Positions 24,930 to 33,903 of a stretch of 64,000 nucleotides of DNA are shown here, piece by piece. Source of the stretch: Arachnia propionica (lineage in GTDB: Bacteria; Actinomycetota; Actinomycetes; Propionibacteriales; Propionibacteriaceae); the NCBI RefSeq assembly GCF_003859805.1, contig NZ_RQZG01000017.1, positions 1 through 64,000 on the forward strand, given 5' to 3'. How positions within the stretch are numbered: the stretch's first letter is position 1; every line of letters begins with the position of its first letter. Below the pieces are notes generated by a model. That model was given only the letters and a program-made list of their open reading frames with translations, was not told where the DNA came from and did no database searches. Both the position numbers and the translations under genes were made by a program.

Positions 24930-26249
24930 TCACGGAGCGGCGCGACGCGGGACGGCCGGGCCACGGGCATCAACGGTCTCACCGTCGTCATCCGTCGGCC
25001 TCACGGTCACGGTCTCCTCGACCAGGCCGCGGGCCGCGACGGGCTCCCGGTTGCCGTGTCTGGGCATGGCGCGAACCGTGACGGGTGGCGCGAAGGCGGA
25101 GGCGGACTCGTCGAGGGGGATCACCTCGGTGGTCACGGCCCGGCCGTGGCCGACTCCCGCGTCCTGCGTCTCCCAGTCGCCACCGTCACCCAGGAACTCG
25201 CCCTCGCGCTCCTCCGGGTCGCCGATGAGACCCATGTCGCCCTCGGGATCGGGGCGGCGACGGGGCCGCAGGGCGACCACGATCAACGCCAGACCCGTCC
25301 CACTGGCCAGGACGATGCCCCCGATGATGGTCCAGGTGATCACCGCCGGGGTCTCGACGTCAGGCTTCGTGGCCTGCGCGGCGGGCGCTCCGGAGGCCTG
25401 GCCGCTGGAGGCCGCGGCTCCCGGGCTGGAGGGGGCAAGGGTCTCGACGGACTCCTTGGGCCCGGCGGACTCCGCCTCGGTCTCCCCTGCGGCCGGGGCC
25501 GGTTCCTCGACGGTGAGGGCGGTCTCACTGGATGCCGCCTGGAGCTGCTGACTACCGGAGAAGGAAGCGGTGACACCGTGGCCTCCGGGAGCGAGATCCC
25601 GCGGCACCTCGATGAAGGACTCGAAGGTTCCCGTCTCGTTGGTCACGGTGGTGCTGTCGGGCTGCTGCTGGCCGTCCAGGGTGAACATGATGGTGCCGTT
25701 GGCGATGGCGTTGCCGTCGGCGGTGGAGAGGGTCCCACTCAGGTGGACGGTGTCCCCCGGATGGGCGGTCGCCTGGGACAGGTTCACGGTGAGGACCGAC
25801 TGCAGGCCCTCCCCCACCTTCGCGACCTCGGTCCCGGGATTCCCGGTGAGTCCGAGCTGCTGACCCCCGTACTCGACCTTCCGGGCGTCGGTGGTCGCGG
25901 CGAAGGTGCCGTCACCGGCATAGGTGACGTCCACCTGCGGGGAACCGTTGCGGAACTGGGCGGGCATGGTGAAGGAGACCTGGAAGGAACCACTGCCGTC
26001 GGTGGTGCCGGTACCGACCCGTTCTCCCCCCACCGAGACGACGACAGGTGCGCCGGGCACAGCGGTCCCGCCGACGTCGACCAGTTGCCCGGACACCTCG
26101 ACGGTGCCGTCCACCCAGGCCGAGACCTGGGTCTCCAGATTCGTCGGTCTGTCGTCGGCCCGAGCCACTACGGGGAACATGAGGGCAACGAGAAAGGTCA
26201 GCAGCAGGCCGACCACGGAGCGGCCGACTCGCACGATCTTTTCGCTCAT
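24930..26249 (-). CDS. Cell-surface protein with Ig-like repeats and C-terminal anchor
   Basis: This 439-residue secreted membrane-anchored protein begins with a Sec signal peptide (about 1-31, LLLTFLVALMFPVVARA). Two to three bacterial Ig-like (beta-sandwich) modules span about 35-245, each carrying phrases such as VPGAPVVVSVGGERVGTGTTDGSGSFQVSF and TVHLSGTLSTADGNAIANGTIMFTLDG in pieces. An Ala/Ser/Pro/Glu-rich stalk (about 250-300) leads to one transmembrane helix (WTIIGGIVLASGTGLALIVVA) and an unusual cytoplasmic tail of about 110 charged residues. No LPxTG motif. Probably a structural or adhesive envelope protein; the long inner tail suggests a link to a cytoplasmic partner. Confidence 0.75.
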   Translation of the reverse strand: MSEKIVRVGRSVVGLLLTFLVALMFPVVARADDRPTNLETQVSAWVDGTVEVSGQLVDVGGTAVPGAPVVVSVGGERVGTGTTDGSGSFQVSFTMPAQFRNGSPQVDVTYAGDGTFAATTDARKVEYGGQQLGLTGNPGTEVAKVGEGLQSVLTVNLSQATAHPGDTVHLSGTLSTADGNAIANGTIMFTLDGQQQPDSTTVTNETGTFESFIEVPRDLAPGGHGVTASFSGSQQLQAASSETALTVEEPAPAAGETEAESAGPKESVETLAPSSPGAAASSGQASGAPAAQATKPDVETPAVITWTIIGGIVLASGTGLALIVVALRPRRRPDPEGDMGLIGDPEEREGEFLGDGGDWETQDAGVGHGRAVTTEVIPLDESASAFAPPVTVRAMPRHGNREPVAARGLVEETVTVRPTDDDGETVDARGPAVPRRAAP

Positions 26250-26472
26250 CCGGTTTCCTTAAGAGAAGAGGACCCACATAGACTACCGACCACACGCCAA
26301 CGTGTCACCCGAAAGGCCAGATCTCCTGAGCGTCGCACGCACGACCTGCACGCGAGGGTCGAACAAAAGCCCTTGTGGGACAGATGTTGGCCGATCGGAT
26401 GACGATGCTGGTTTGAGTTTGGCCACCAGCACACCTATCCTGAGAGAAGTTCAGCTAATTCTCAAGTTGCGA

Positions 26473-27579
26473 ATGAGGGACATGGTCAAGGCAAGAAGGG
26501 CAGCCCTGGAGGAGGATCTCCTCGAGGCGGCAACCGTTGAAGCGACCCCCCGGCGTGGAGCTGTGCAGACCGATGAGGCAGTCGCCGGCGGAGGACGCGG
26601 GCGCATCATCACCCGCTTCATCGCCCCGCTGGCGCTGACGGGGATCGTGGCAGCCGGTGCCATCACGCTCAACCGTGACGACAACTCCTCCGCCGTCGCC
26701 GACCCGGTGCAGCACAGCGTCGATCTCGGGGTGAGCCGGAATCTTCCCCGTGAGGAAATCCCCGAGCCCGCAGCATCGTCCTCGCCCGAGGAGAGCGCCC
26801 CGGAGGCCGTCGACCCGCTCCCCACCGGCGAGGCCACCACCCCGGCTCCTGAGCCGAGCCCCAGCGAGACGGCCGAGGCGACCCCGGAACCGACGGCGAG
26901 CCCCAGCGAGACCGAGAAGGCGAGCCCGAAAGCCGATGCCCCGGAGCCCGCGAAGAGCTCCGCACCCAAGCCGACGGTGCCTGAGCTGGGCAAGGAGTCC
27001 GGCACCATGTACACCACGAAGTCCGTCAATGTCCGCACCGGCCCGGGCAAGGACTTCGACGTCCGAGTCACGCTGAAGGGCGCGGCCGAGGTGACCGTCA
27101 CCGATGTGACCCAGGACGGCTGGCAGCAGATCATCCACAAGAAGTCCGCCGGTTGGGTCAGGGCGGACTTCCTGGCCGCCGAGAAGCCCGCCGAGAGCAG
27201 CGCGCCCGATCCCGGCTCGAGTGCCAGCTGTGAGTCCTCCTCGGCCAAGAGCATCGAGTCGGGCCTGACCTCGAGGACCGTGAGTGTGCTGCGTGCGGTG
27301 TGCGCGGCCTTCCCCGACGTGAAGTCCTACGGCGGTTACCGTCGGGACAGCGGCTACCACGGCCAGGGTCGTGCCATCGACGTGATGGTCTCCGGCGAGC
27401 GCGGCTGGGTGATCGCCAAGTGGTTGCGTGAGAACGCCAAGGAGCTCGGGGTGATCGAGGTCATCTACCAGCAGAAGATCTGGACCACGCAGCGCGGCTC
27501 GGAGGGCTGGCGCTCGATGTCGGACCGTGGCTCGGTGAGCGCCAACCACTACGACCACGTGCACATCAGTGTTGGGTGA
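26473..27579 (+). CDS. Membrane-anchored SH3b/peptidoglycan-binding-type protein
   Basis: The 368-residue product has one N-terminal transmembrane helix (about 55-75), a long Pro/Glu/Ser/Ala-rich spacer (about 95-175), a bacterial SH3 domain (KSVNVRTGPGKDFDVRVTL to SAGWVRADFL, about 180-235) and a C-terminal domain of about 110 residues. That domain has an ordered His/Asp set, HGQGRAIDVMV and HYDHVHISVG, resembling the ARB-07466/VanY-like domain that is related to LAS-type D,D- or L,D-carboxypeptidases. It is therefore probably a cell-wall-associated protein that binds or trims peptidoglycan. The start is uncertain: ATG at 26473 or 26482, with the frame open to 26302. It is divergent from the Ig-like gene. 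Confidence 0.75.
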   Translation: MRDMVKARRAALEEDLLEAATVEATPRRGAVQTDEAVAGGGRGRIITRFIAPLALTGIVAAGAITLNRDDNSSAVADPVQHSVDLGVSRNLPREEIPEPAASSSPEESAPEAVDPLPTGEATTPAPEPSPSETAEATPEPTASPSETEKASPKADAPEPAKSSAPKPTVPELGKESGTMYTTKSVNVRTGPGKDFDVRVTLKGAAEVTVTDVTQDGWQQIIHKKSAGWVRADFLAAEKPAESSAPDPGSSASCESSSAKSIESGLTSRTVSVLRAVCAAFPDVKSYGGYRRDSGYHGQGRAIDVMVSGERGWVIAKWLRENAKELGVIEVIYQQKIWTTQRGSEGWRSMSDRGSVSANHYDHVHISVG

Positions 27580-27654
27580 CCGCTGACCCCGGCTCGTCGG
27601 GGGTTCTGTCGCCCCTCGAGGATTTTGTCCGTGGCAGGTCATAGGCTTGGGGTC

Positions 27655-29328
27655 ATGATCAAGCCGGTTGATGCCATCACCACTCCTGCCTGGGAACAGC
27701 TCGACGAACTCGCCGACCATGCGGAGCTCGACCTCCGGGAATCCTTCGCGGCGGACCCTGAGCGTGCCACCAGGTACACCCGCCGGGTCGGGGACCTGTA
27801 CGTGGATCTGTCGAAGAACCTCATCAACGACGAGGTGCTGGCGGCGCTGCTGCGTCTGGCGGAACAGACCGATGTCGCCGGTCGTCGCGATGCGATGTTC
27901 GCCGGCGAGCACATCAACGTCACCGAGGACCGTGCCGTGCTCCACACCGCCCTGCGACTGCCCCGTGACGCCGAGCTGGTGGTTGACGGACAGGACGTGG
28001 TGGCCGATGTCCACGAGGTCCTGGACGCCATGTACGCCTTCGCGGAGAAGGTGCGTTCCGGCGAGTGGGTCGGGGTGACGGGCAAACGCATCGAGACGGT
28101 GGTCAACATCGGCATCGGCGGCTCGGATCTCGGACCGGTGATGGTCTACGAGGCGCTGCTGCCGTACAGGCAGCCGGGCCTGGAGTGCCGCTTCATCTCC
28201 AACATCGATCCGACGGATGTCGCGGTCTCCACGGCCGACCTGGACCCGGAGACCACGCTGTTCATCGTCGCGTCGAAGACGTTCACCACCCTGGAGACCC
28301 TGACCAACGCCCGGATGGCCCGTACCTGGCTGCTGGACGCCCTGGTGGCGAAGGGAGCCATCGCCGACACCGAGGAGGCCCGTGCCGAGGCCGTCGCCCG
28401 GCACTTCGTCGCGGTCTCCACGGCGCTGGACAAGGTGGCGGAGTTCGGCATCGACCCGGTGAACGCCTTCGGGTTCTGGAACTGGGTGGGGGGACGGTAC
28501 TCCGTCGACTCCGCGGTGGGGCTGCCCATCGTCATCGCGATCGGCCCGGACGGGTTCCGTGACTTCCTGGCCGGCTTCCACGCGGTGGACCAGCACTTCC
28601 TGACCGCCGAGCCGTCGCAGAACGTGCCGCTGCTGATGGGGCTGCTCAACATCTGGTACGTCAACTTCCTCGGGGCCACCTCACACGCGGTGCTGCCCTA
28701 CGCCCAGTACCTGCACCGGTTCGCCGCGTACCTGCAGCAGCTCACCATGGAGTCCAACGGCAAGTCCGTGCGATGGGACGGCTCGCCCGTGACCTGCGAG
28801 ACCGGTGAGGTGTTCTGGGGGGAGCCCGGGACCAACGGTCAGCACGCGTTCTACCAGCTCATCCACCAGGGCACTCAGCTGATCCCGGCGGACTTCATCG
28901 CGGTGGCGAACCCGGCCCATCCCATCCAGGACGGCGACGTGGACGTCCACGGCATGTTCCTGGCCAACTTCTTCGCGCAGACCGCCGCCCTGGCGTTCGG
29001 CAAGACCGAGGACGAGGTGCGTGCCGACGGCACGCCTGAGGAGATCGTCCCGGCTCGGGTGTTCTCCGGGAACCGCCCGACCACCTCGATCATGGCCCCC
29101 GCGCTGACACCGTCGGTGGTGGGGCAGCTCATCGCCCTCTACGAGCACATCACGTTCGTCCAGGGGATCGTGTGGGGCATCGACAGCTTCGACCAGTGGG
29201 GTGTGGAGCTCGGGAAGAAGCTGGCCCTGGAGATCGCCCCGGCCGTTTTCGGGGACGACGCGGCCCTGGAGCGTCAGGACTCGTCCACCCGCGCCCTGGT
29301 CACCTGGTACCGGGAACAGCGTCGCTGA
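27655..29328 (+). CDS. pgi: Glucose-6-phosphate isomerase
   Basis: This 557-residue protein is phosphoglucose isomerase, converting glucose 6-phosphate to fructose 6-phosphate in glycolysis. The first signature is [14 protein letters not shown] (about 145-158), followed by [14 protein letters not shown], the substrate-binding [10 protein letters not shown], and the C-terminal [17 protein letters not shown]. Length is the usual one for the long bacterial form. A -10 box TAGGCT (27642-27647) ends 7 nt before the ATG at 27655, supporting this start and leaderless transcription; there is no good ribosome-binding site. The DUF218 gene follows 34 bp later. Confidence 0.95.
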   Translation: MIKPVDAITTPAWEQLDELADHAELDLRESFAADPERATRYTRRVGDLYVDLSKNLINDEVLAALLRLAEQTDVAGRRDAMFAGEHINVTEDRAVLHTALRLPRDAELVVDGQDVVADVHEVLDAMYAFAEKVRSGEWVGVTGKRIETVVNIGIGGSDLGPVMVYEALLPYRQPGLECRFISNIDPTDVAVSTADLDPETTLFIVASKTFTTLETLTNARMARTWLLDALVAKGAIADTEEARAEAVARHFVAVSTALDKVAEFGIDPVNAFGFWNWVGGRYSVDSAVGLPIVIAIGPDGFRDFLAGFHAVDQHFLTAEPSQNVPLLMGLLNIWYVNFLGATSHAVLPYAQYLHRFAAYLQQLTMESNGKSVRWDGSPVTCETGEVFWGEPGTNGQHAFYQLIHQGTQLIPADFIAVANPAHPIQDGDVDVHGMFLANFFAQTAALAFGKTEDEVRADGTPEEIVPARVFSGNRPTTSIMAPALTPSVVGQLIALYEHITFVQGIVWGIDSFDQWGVELGKKLALEIAPAVFGDDAALERQDSSTRALVTWYREQRR

Positions 29329-29362
29329 CCCCGGTCTCCCGACCAGGCGGTACCGTTGAGGC

Positions 29363-30037
29363 ATGTCCGAGAAACCGTCGCGACCACGTCGCCGTCGTCT
29401 GGAGGCCGTGATCGCGACGGCTCTCACCGTGCTGCTCGGTCCCGTCGTCGTCGGGATGACACACGCCGCCCTGGCCTCCGAGGGCAGGATCTACGGCGCG
29501 GACGACGACGTGCCTGCCCGGGACGTCCTGCTGGTGCTGGGTGCCCATGCGCATCCGGGGCAGCCGTCGCGGTTCCTCCAGGCCCGGTTGGACCTGGCGG
29601 TGGAGCTGTTCGAGGCCGGGAAGGGCCGCGCCATCATCGTCAGTGGGGCCAACACCCCGGCCAGCAACCACGAGACCCAGGTGATGGAGGACTACCTCAT
29701 CTCCCGAGGAGTCCCGAGGAAGCGGATCGTGCAGGATCCTGCGGGTTTCGACACCTACGACTCCTGCATCCGGGCCCGTGACGTCTACGGGGTGCGGGAG
29801 GTGACGCTCGTGTCACAGATGTACCACGTGCAGCGTGCGGTCGCGACGTGTCAGGCGCTCGGGGTGGACGCCATCGCCGTCGGGGACGTCACGGCCAGGC
29901 AGTGGCGGGACGTCCATCTCAAGGGCGAGCTGCGTGAGTACCTGGCGGTGGTCAAGATGGAACTCGACCTGCTGCGCGGCGCCAAGGCCACCCATTCGGA
30001 CCCGACGGATGCCGTCCAGGTGGCACTGAACTCCTGA
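29363..30037 (+). CDS. SanA/YdcF-type DUF218 membrane protein
   Basis: This 224-residue protein belongs to the DUF218 (SanA/YdcF) family. A basic N-terminus (RPRRRRLEA) is followed by one signal-anchor helix (about 15-38, AVIATALTVLLGPVVVGMTHAAL). The Rossmann-like domain has VLLVLGAHAHPGQPSRFLQARLDLAVELF split across strands, then IIVSGANTP, DYLISRGVPRKRI, DTYDSCIRARDV and VSQMYHVQRAV. SanA is linked to envelope barrier function and vancomycin resistance at high temperature in enterobacteria. The biochemical activity is unknown. A TACCGT box lies 7 nt before the ATG. Confidence 0.82.
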   Translation: MSEKPSRPRRRRLEAVIATALTVLLGPVVVGMTHAALASEGRIYGADDDVPARDVLLVLGAHAHPGQPSRFLQARLDLAVELFEAGKGRAIIVSGANTPASNHETQVMEDYLISRGVPRKRIVQDPAGFDTYDSCIRARDVYGVREVTLVSQMYHVQRAVATCQALGVDAIAVGDVTARQWRDVHLKGELREYLAVVKMELDLLRGAKATHSDPTDAVQVALNS

Positions 30038-30210
30038 CCCGACCCCGGCTCGCAGCGACCTGACCGGACACGACTCGCCCGGGGCGCCGCTGGGATGTCA
30101 CCCGTCGACGTCCCAGCGTTCTGCATCGACGATTCCTGTTCACGACGGGGGCCACGCCGTTGCGGATCTGCGGCCTCCACGGCGCTGAGGATCTGGTGGA
30201 CGAACAGACA

Positions 30211-30230
30211 ACCCCCGCCTCGGCGGGGGT
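30211..30230 (-). terminator. Terminator of the tRNA cluster
   Basis: An 8-bp GC-only stem (ACCCCCGC/GCGGGGGT, loop CTCG) lies 5 bp beyond the 3' end of tRNA-Phe. On the minus strand it is followed by a T-rich TTGTCTGTTC tail, as in a classical intrinsic terminator. Confidence 0.8.
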
Positions 30231-30234
30231 GATG

Positions 30235-30308
30235 TGGCCAGGGCCGGGGTCGAACCGGCGACCTTTCACTTTTCAGGCGAACGCTGCTACCAGCTGAGCT
30301 ACCTGGCC
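30235..30308 (-). tRNA. tRNA-Phe (GAA)
   Basis: The minus strand folds into a cloverleaf: acceptor GGCCAGG/CCTGGCC, D arm beginning GCTCAGCTGGTAGC with one mismatched pair, anticodon stem TTCGC/GTGAA with loop CTGAAAA (anticodon GAA), T arm GCCGG-TTCGACC-CCGGC. CCA is not encoded beyond the discriminator A. It is last in a Glu-Asp-Phe cluster. Confidence 0.95.
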
Positions 30309-30327
30309 AGTAGGGCTGGACACCCAG

Positions 30328-30401
30328 CGACCCCGACGGGACTCGAACCCGCGACCTCCGCCGTGACAGGGCGGCGCGCTAACCAACTGCGCCACGGGGC
30401 C
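30328..30401 (-). tRNA. tRNA-Asp (GTC)
   Basis: On the minus strand the acceptor GGCCCCG pairs with CGGGGTC, the anticodon loop is CTGTCAC (anticodon GTC) and the T loop is TTCGAGT. The discriminator is G, as expected for tRNA-Asp. It lies 19 bp upstream of tRNA-Phe in the same cluster. Confidence 0.95.
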
Positions 30402-30503
30402 AATTTCTTGGCCTGCTGGCTTTCGCCAACTCGGGTAACTCTAGCGGTGTTCTCCCGATTTGTGAAATCGGGGGTTCCTCGCCGGAAACCCGGACGACCA
30501 GAG

Positions 30504-30576
30504 CATCCCCAACGGGATTCGAACCCGTGCTGCCGCCGTGAAAGGGCGGAGTCCTAGGCCGCTAGACGATGGGGAC
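30504..30576 (-). tRNA. tRNA-Glu (TTC)
   Basis: On the minus strand the acceptor starts GTCCCCA and ends TGGGGAT with discriminator G, the anticodon loop is CTTTCAC (anticodon TTC) and the T loop is TTCGAAT. It is the first gene of the Glu-Asp-Phe cluster. A TATCCT -10-like box lies about 10 bp upstream on the minus strand. Confidence 0.95.
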
Positions 30577-30637
30577 CGGCCGCGACAAGGATAGCAGGGG
30601 CATGCGGCCTCACCGCAAACCGACGGCGCTCTCCTCC

Positions 30638-31741
30638 TCAGAGGGTGCCCTGGTACTGCTCGACGTGGTAGGCGATGCTCCTTCCCTGCTGGTCACGAGC
30701 CCAGCGGGAGACGATCAGGTGCAGCCCACCGGGTCGTGTCGTCGACCACGGGTGGACGAACCCACCGTAGAGGTTCCAGTTCATCACGTGCTCGATCTGC
30801 ACCTTGGGCTCACTCCAGATCCCGTCGGGGCGTGATGCGGTGCGGGTCACCAACTGGTTGCGGGCGTAGTCCATGTAGGCCATCGCCCAGGTGCCGTCAC
30901 CGAGTCGTCGCACCGACGGCTCCCCGAATCGTTCGTGGAGGATGCCGGTGCAGGGACGACCCCAGCCCCAGTCGGTTCCGTTCCACCCCCAGCCCTCGTA
31001 CTCGTCGGGCCAGAACATGCGATCCCACCTCACGCGTCGCAGCATCATCGGACCGTGTTGTCGCCCCGCACGCACCGAGAAGACGTAGACGTGGTCGCCG
31101 TCGCGCTGCATCGTCCACATCTGGAAGGGGTCCGTGTTGTCCCCGTTGTTGTCCCAGCGCAGCTCGGTGCGGTGGAAGTCGTTGCCGTTGTCGGACCAGG
31201 CGAGCCCGGCGAAGCCGGATCGGAAGAACGGGCCGTCCCAGCTCTCCATGCTCATGAACGACACCACCTGGCGTCCGGTCTCCGGGAATGAGATGCCGTC
31301 GTTGGGGATGACCGTCAGCTCCCGACGTCCACCGACCCACCCGCCGTGGGCGTTGTGCATCAGCTCGGGAGCCCGACCATGTCCCGCCACCTTGGCCGCG
31401 CTGTCGAAGACGATGCCATCAGGAGCACCGGGATCGACGGCGGAACGCAGCATCACAGGAGACCGGTGGTCCCCGCCGCTCTCCGGCCACGGCCCCGCGA
31501 AGGTGTCCCCCATCAGATAGCCGATCGAACCGTTCTCCAGCACGTACGGGATGCCCAGATCGGTCCCGCCGACCCGCCAGTTGTGGGCCGGGTACATGTC
31601 GGCCCCGGTCAGACGTCGCCTGAAGACGGCCGCACCCTGCGCCGTCGCCCGAGGGTGGGCACCGGGAAACACTGCCCACACCCCGGCCAGGGCGGCACCA
31701 CCGACCACGGCCCGCCCGAGATTCCTACGACTCACCGACAT
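30638..31741 (-). CDS. Secreted DUF4185 protein
   Basis: This 367-residue exported protein starts MSVSRRNLGRAVVGGAALAGV, a twin-arginine signal peptide with cleavage near residue 36 (ATAQG). The mature part is a DUF4185-type five-bladed-propeller-like domain: GIPYVLENGSIGYLMGDTFAG, then GAPDGIVFDSAAKV, WDGPFFRSGFAG and FGEPSVRRLGDGTWAMAYMD. DUF4185 proteins resemble glycosidase/lipase-associated propellers and are often secreted, but no activity is established. The frame is open 46 codons further upstream; GGAGAG before the ATG at 31741 and the signal peptide fix the start. It follows the tRNA cluster on the same strand. Confidence 0.78.
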   Translation of the reverse strand: MSVSRRNLGRAVVGGAALAGVWAVFPGAHPRATAQGAAVFRRRLTGADMYPAHNWRVGGTDLGIPYVLENGSIGYLMGDTFAGPWPESGGDHRSPVMLRSAVDPGAPDGIVFDSAAKVAGHGRAPELMHNAHGGWVGGRRELTVIPNDGISFPETGRQVVSFMSMESWDGPFFRSGFAGLAWSDNGNDFHRTELRWDNNGDNTDPFQMWTMQRDGDHVYVFSVRAGRQHGPMMLRRVRWDRMFWPDEYEGWGWNGTDWGWGRPCTGILHERFGEPSVRRLGDGTWAMAYMDYARNQLVTRTASRPDGIWSEPKVQIEHVMNWNLYGGFVHPWSTTRPGGLHLIVSRWARDQQGRSIAYHVEQYQGTL

Positions 31742-31884
31742 GGGACTCTCCGATCCGCTGTTGCTCCTGTGGAACAGCACAAGGCCCCAACACCTCGCGT
31801 GTGGGTCCACACTACATGCCACGACGACGCACGGTGGGATCCGCGCTGGACCGGGCACCCGGTGAGGTGTTTGGATCATGGGTC

Positions 31885-32469
31885 ATGACCCTCACCCCTG
31901 TGACCCTGACGGGAAACCACGTCGAGCTCGTCCCCCTCCACCGTGACCATCACGACGAGCTGTGCGACGTCGTGCGTGACGGTGAGCTGTGGCACCTGTG
32001 GTTCGCCCGGGTGCCCAGCCCCGAGACGATGGCGGACGAGATCACCCGACGCCTCGAACTGCAGGACCGTGGTGTGATGCTGCCCTTCACCGTGAGGTCC
32101 GGGGACCGGATCGCCGGCATGACCACCTACTGCAACATCGACGTGACGAACAAGGTGCTGGAGGTGGGCCACACCTTCCTGGGCCGCAGTCACCAGGGAG
32201 GCCACGTCAACCCCGAGATGAAACTGCTGCTGCTCCGGCATGCCTTCGAGACCCTCGGGTACCGGCGGGTCGAGCTGCGCACCCACTCGATGAACCACCA
32301 CTCGCGCGCAGCCATCGAGAAGCTCGGCGCGACGCTGGACGGGATCCTCCGCCGTCACACCATCCTCCCGAACGGCACCGTCCGCGACACCTGCGTCTAC
32401 TCCATCCTCGACCACGAGTGGGAGAACGTACGGACCGGTCTCGAGTTCCGGCTCCGGCATCGGGGATGA
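31885..32469 (+). CDS. GNAT-family N-acetyltransferase (RimJ/RimL-like)
   Basis: This 194-residue protein is a GCN5-type acetyltransferase of the RimJ/RimL branch, which moves acetyl from acetyl-CoA to an amino group, in many cases an N-terminal amine or a small molecule. It opens with TLTGNHVELVPLHRDHHDEL. The acetyl-CoA-binding strand and helix are VGHTFLGRSHQGGHVNPEMKLLLLRHAF read across the P-loop-like Q-G-G-H-V-N turn, and RVELRTHSMNHHSRAAIEKLGATLDG is the closing motif of this branch. Substrate unknown. The eight-unit inverted repeat begins 98 bp after its stop. Confidence 0.82.
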   Translation: MTLTPVTLTGNHVELVPLHRDHHDELCDVVRDGELWHLWFARVPSPETMADEITRRLELQDRGVMLPFTVRSGDRIAGMTTYCNIDVTNKVLEVGHTFLGRSHQGGHVNPEMKLLLLRHAFETLGYRRVELRTHSMNHHSRAAIEKLGATLDGILRRHTILPNGTVRDTCVYSILDHEWENVRTGLEFRLRHRG

Positions 32470-32566
32470 GCACCACGCACGGGACCTGACCCCGAAGAAG
32501 CGACGTCGCTCGGGCGGTTCAGGAGGAGATCGATGGCCCTGCCCTCCTGCCATGCCTCCAGCCACA

Positions 32567-32718
32567 CCGGTTCGCCTGCCTTGCAACAGGTTCGCCTGTC
32601 CTGAGCCACAAATGCCTGCCTTGTTCCGAATTGCCTGCCTTATTGGACAGGCAATTCGATTTTGGACAGGTAAACCGGCCACAGGGCAGGCGAACCGGAC
32701 TCAAGGCAGGCGAACCGG
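32567..32718. repeat. Dyad-symmetric array of eight 20-nt units
   Basis: Four direct units of the type CCGGTTCGCCTGCCTT (cores starting 32572, 32592, 32612, 32631) are followed by four inverted units of the type AAGGCAGGCGAACCGG (cores starting 32648, 32667, 32687, 32707). Core positions are symmetric about 32642.5 to the base. Outer units are nearly identical; inner ones diverge (AATTGCCTGCC). The arms of about 75 nt could pair into one long hairpin in RNA or a cruciform in DNA. It occupies the gap between the GNAT gene and ribokinase. There is no gene in the 315-bp gap 32470-32784. Confidence 0.85.
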
Positions 32719-32784
32719 CCACTGCGGTGTCTGGCTCGGTCGTCCAGTAGTGTCGGGAGGGACCAGACATCTCGAGGAGGACCG

Positions 32785-33681
32785 ATGACCGTCGTCGTGG
32801 CCGGATCGATCAACGTGGACCTGCACCTGCATCTCGAGCGCCACCCCCGCCCCGGGGAAACCCTGCTGGCCTCAGGCGGTGGCCTCTCCCCCGGCGGGAA
32901 GGGGGCCAACCAGGCCTGTGCGACCGCCCTGGCCGGGGCCGAGGTCGCCCTGCTCGGTGCCGTCGGCGACGACGACGCCGCGCAGACCGCACTCCTCCTG
33001 CTGCGCTCCGCGGGGGTCGATCTCAGCCACCTCACCCGGGTGGCGGGTCCGACCGGGCTGGCCGTGGTCTCCGTCGACGCGGCCGGGGAGAACACCGTCG
33101 TCGTGGTGCCCGGCGCGAATGCCGAGATCACCCCGGAGACGGTCGACGGCTGGGAGACGATCCTCGCGGCCGCCCCCATCGTCGTCTCCCAGGGGGAGCT
33201 CTCCTCGTCCGCGACCGAACGCATCGCCCGGCACACCCGTGGCCGCTGGCTGCTGAACCTGGCCCCCGTCGTCCGGCTGGCCCCGGAGGTCATCCGCCGC
33301 GCCGACCCCCTGGTGGTCAACGAGCACGAGGCCGAGGCCACCCTGACCCAGCTGGGTGGAGCGGCCACCCGGGACCCGGAGGCACTCGTGGCCGGGCTGC
33401 GCGCAGCAGGACTCTCCTCCGTCGTGCTCACCCTCGGTGCCGCCGGAGCGATCGTCGCTGACGAGCACGGCACCCACCACGTCCCGAGCCCCCGGGTGAC
33501 CGCGGTGGACACCGTCGGCGCCGGGGACGCCTTCACCGGAGCACTCGCAGCACGGCTCGCCGAGGGCCACCCCCTGCTGGAGGCCGCCCGGTACGCCGTC
33601 CGGTTCGCCGCACACACCGTCCAGTTCGAGGGGGCCCAGTCGTCGTACCCGGCCCCGGGCACCGAGCTCCCGCAGGGATGA
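32785..33681 (+). CDS. rbsK: Ribokinase
   Basis: This 298-residue PfkB-family sugar kinase is most like ribokinase, which makes ribose 5-phosphate. It begins VVVAGSINVDLHLHLERHPRPGETL. Near residues 33-45 it has GGLSPGGKGANQAC, the sugar-binding motif of ribokinases. The C-terminal ATP/catalytic signature is DTVGAGDAFTGALAARLAEG with catalytic Asp in GAGDAF. No ribose ABC transporter is present in the window. A GAGGAGG ribosome-binding site precedes the ATG. The gene lies 66 bp beyond the eight-unit dyad repeat, which may regulate it. The DUF6767-like gene starts 3 bp after its stop. Confidence 0.88.
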   Translation: MTVVVAGSINVDLHLHLERHPRPGETLLASGGGLSPGGKGANQACATALAGAEVALLGAVGDDDAAQTALLLLRSAGVDLSHLTRVAGPTGLAVVSVDAAGENTVVVVPGANAEITPETVDGWETILAAAPIVVSQGELSSSATERIARHTRGRWLLNLAPVVRLAPEVIRRADPLVVNEHEAEATLTQLGGAATRDPEALVAGLRAAGLSSVVLTLGAAGAIVADEHGTHHVPSPRVTAVDTVGAGDAFTGALAARLAEGHPLLEAARYAVRFAAHTVQFEGAQSSYPAPGTELPQG

Positions 33682-33684
33682 GCC

Positions 33685-33903
33685 GTGGCCACCCCCATGT
33701 GCCCGCTCCGCCCCGGGACGCCCTGCAGCCTGTGCGTCCCGGGTGCCGACGGCCCACACAACTGTCAAACGGTCCGGCTCGTCATGGACGACCCCGAGCT
33801 GAGGCAGCTGTGGCAGGAACAACGCGTCAACGCGCGTAAGCAGCGAGCCAGCGTTCCATCTCGGCCAGATAACGGGCACGAGGTCCGGCGGCCGAGAGCA
33901 TGA
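33685..33903 (+). CDS. Small Cys-rich DUF6767-like protein
   Basis: This 72-residue protein begins at GTG, 3 bp after the ribokinase stop. Its first half reads CPLRPGTPCSLCVPGADGPHNC and then LVMDDPELRQLW, matching my memory of the DUF6767 family, a short actinobacterial protein with four conserved cysteines that could bind zinc. The second half is basic and unlike a folded domain. Its last 77 bp overlap the 3' end of the convergent hydrolase gene. The conserved Cys pattern is the main reason to believe it. Function unknown. Confidence 0.55.
   Translation: MATPMCPLRPGTPCSLCVPGADGPHNCQTVRLVMDDPELRQLWQEQRVNARKQRASVPSRPDNGHEVRRPRA

Noticed and set aside
32567-32718. CRISPR-like array
   Set aside because: Units are about 16 nt with only 3-4 nt between them, no unique spacers, and the second half is inverted. 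No cas gene is near.
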